This document shows positions 7,793 through 8,625 of a DNA stretch of 8,625 nt, in pieces. Source of the DNA: Porphyrobacter sp. (GTDB taxonomy: Bacteria; Pseudomonadota; Alphaproteobacteria; Sphingomonadales; Sphingomonadaceae); contig JACIYY010000076.1 in assembly GCA_014359685.1 (NCBI GenBank), positions 1-8,625 of the forward strand, read 5' to 3'. The translations under genes and the position numbers were made by a program. Numbering within the stretch: position 1 is the first letter of the stretch; each line of letters starts with the position of its first letter. Under the pieces are notes generated by a model. It was not told where the DNA came from. It did not search any database and saw only the letters and a program-made list of their open reading frames with translations.

Positions 7793-8346
7793 TGGAACCG
7801 ATCAACCTGCGCGCGCATGAGGACGCCTTCGGACGGCGGATCAACCGCGGCCATTCCCCCGCGCTTGTCTATGGCGTGCCGTGGCTGTCGATCATGATCG
7901 GATCGCTGGTGCCGTGGCTGCCGGTGATCGCCCCGGCGCCGGTGCTGCCCCCGCTCGGCTTCATGCTGCTGATCGCCTGGCGGTTCGTCCGGCCGGGCCT
8001 GCTGCCATTGTGGGCGGGCCTGCCGCTGGGGCTGTTCGACGACCTGTTCTCCGGCCAGCCGCTGGGCAGCGGAATCCTGCTGTTCAGCCTTGCGCTGCTG
8101 GCGATCGAGGGGCTGGAGATGCGCTTCCCGTGGCGCACCTTCCTGCTCGACTGGGTGGCCGCCGCGCTGCTGCTGCTGCTGTATCTGGCGGCGGCGGCGC
8201 TGCTGTCGGGCGCGGCGCTGACGCTGGTGCAGCTGGTGGTCATCGTCCCGCAACTCTTGCTGTCGATCACCGCGTTCCCCATCATTGCCCGCATGGTCGG
8301 GATGCTGGATCGTCTGCGCCTGATGCGCCTGCGCCGGCTGGGTTGA
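7792..8346 (+). CDS. mreD: Rod shape-determining protein MreD
   Basis: MreD is a small polytopic membrane protein of the elongasome that works with MreC. The product has 184 residues, with a short polar N-terminus (1-25) and about five or six hydrophobic segments between 28 and 166. The family-typical turn GLPLGLFDDLFSGQPLG (76-92) is present. The C-terminus is strongly basic (LDRLRLMRLRRLG) and probably cytoplasmic. The start ATG at 7792 shares its A with the mreC TGA; AGGA at 7785-7788 provides a close Shine-Dalgarno, so translation is probably coupled. MreD is poorly conserved in sequence, so the call rests on topology, the GLxxDLxSGxPLG motif and its position between mreC and mrdA. Confidence 0.93.
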   Translation: MEPINLRAHEDAFGRRINRGHSPALVYGVPWLSIMIGSLVPWLPVIAPAPVLPPLGFMLLIAWRFVRPGLLPLWAGLPLGLFDDLFSGQPLGSGILLFSLALLAIEGLEMRFPWRTFLLDWVAAALLLLLYLAAAALLSGAALTLVQLVVIVPQLLLSITAFPIIARMVGMLDRLRLMRLRRLG

Positions 8347-8353
8347 GGCCGGG

Positions 8354-8625
8354 ATGCGGCACCGCCTGACCTCCAGCGCGCTGGCGCACAGCTTCGAACG
8401 GCGCAGCTTCGTGCTGGGCGGCATCCAGGGCGGGATCGGCCTGCTGCTGGCGGCGCGGATGGGCTACATCGCCGTTGCCGAGAACGAGAAATACGAGATG
8501 GAGGCGGAGAGCAATCGCGTCAATCTGACGCTGATCCCGCCCCGTCGCGGCTGGATCCTCGATCGCAATGGTGCGCCGCTCGCTTCCAACCGTGCCGATT
8601 TCCGGGTCGACATCATCCCCGAACG
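8354..8625 (+). CDS. mrdA: Penicillin-binding protein 2, MrdA (N-terminal part; runs off the right edge)
   Basis: PBP2 is the peptidoglycan transpeptidase of lateral wall elongation. Ninety codons are visible, roughly one seventh of a normal class B PBP. A short cytoplasmic segment rich in basic residues is followed by one membrane anchor at about 19-41. The pedestal domain then begins with the recognisable PBP2 stretch NRVNLTLIPPRRGWILDRNG (54-73), continuing APLASNRADFRV. The catalytic domain lies outside the window. The ATG at 8354 is preceded by GAGG (8345-8348), which overlaps the mreD stop; the gap is 7 bp, so this is the fourth gene of the mre operon. A rodA gene commonly follows mrdA, but it cannot be seen here. 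Confidence 0.93.
   Translation, partial: MRHRLTSSALAHSFERRSFVLGGIQGGIGLLLAARMGYIAVAENEKYEMEAESNRVNLTLIPPRRGWILDRNGAPLASNRADFRVDIIPE

Noticed and set aside
7711..8424. A Gln-rich minus-strand open frame opposite mreD.
   Set aside because: The glutamine runs are just the complement of CTG-leucine codons in the mreD membrane helices.

Overview
The window is GC-rich alphaproteobacterial chromosome, most likely from the order Sphingomonadales. This placement is inference: it rests on remembered resemblance of MreB, MutL and LipA to sphingomonad proteins, on the high G+C, and on the endonuclease-type MutL. No database search was run. All genes look intact except the two cut by the window edges. 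I see no rRNA, tRNA, insertion sequence, phage gene, CRISPR array or attachment site.

Left part (1-3046): the 5' part of lipA (lipoyl synthase) lies on the minus strand and is cut at base 1. It diverges across only 59 bp from a beta-class carbonic anhydrase gene. Two further plus-strand genes follow: a NYN-domain protein with a C-terminal LOTUS/OST-HTH module, a putative RNA-binding nuclease, and a six-helix DUF1206 membrane protein.

Middle part (3074-5508, minus strand): mutL, encoding an endonuclease-type mismatch-repair MutL, is followed by a small gene of unknown function encoding a probable lipoprotein. The two overlap by one base (TGATG), so they are probably cotranscribed and translationally coupled. 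The lipoprotein gene converges on the DUF1206 gene.

Right part (5509-8625, plus strand): a 221-bp divergent region carries an AT-rich promoter-like patch. It is followed by the cell-shape operon mreB-mreC-mreD-mrdA, with mrdA (PBP2) cut at the right edge. MreB filaments, the periplasmic scaffold MreC, the membrane protein MreD and the transpeptidase PBP2 form the elongasome, which directs lateral wall synthesis.

Overall this is a core-genome region. The parts that are not routine are the mutL-coupled lipoprotein, the NYN-LOTUS protein beside DUF1206, and small repeat or hairpin structures in the lipA/carbonic anhydrase and mutL/mreB intergenic regions. I found no convincing new multi-gene system.
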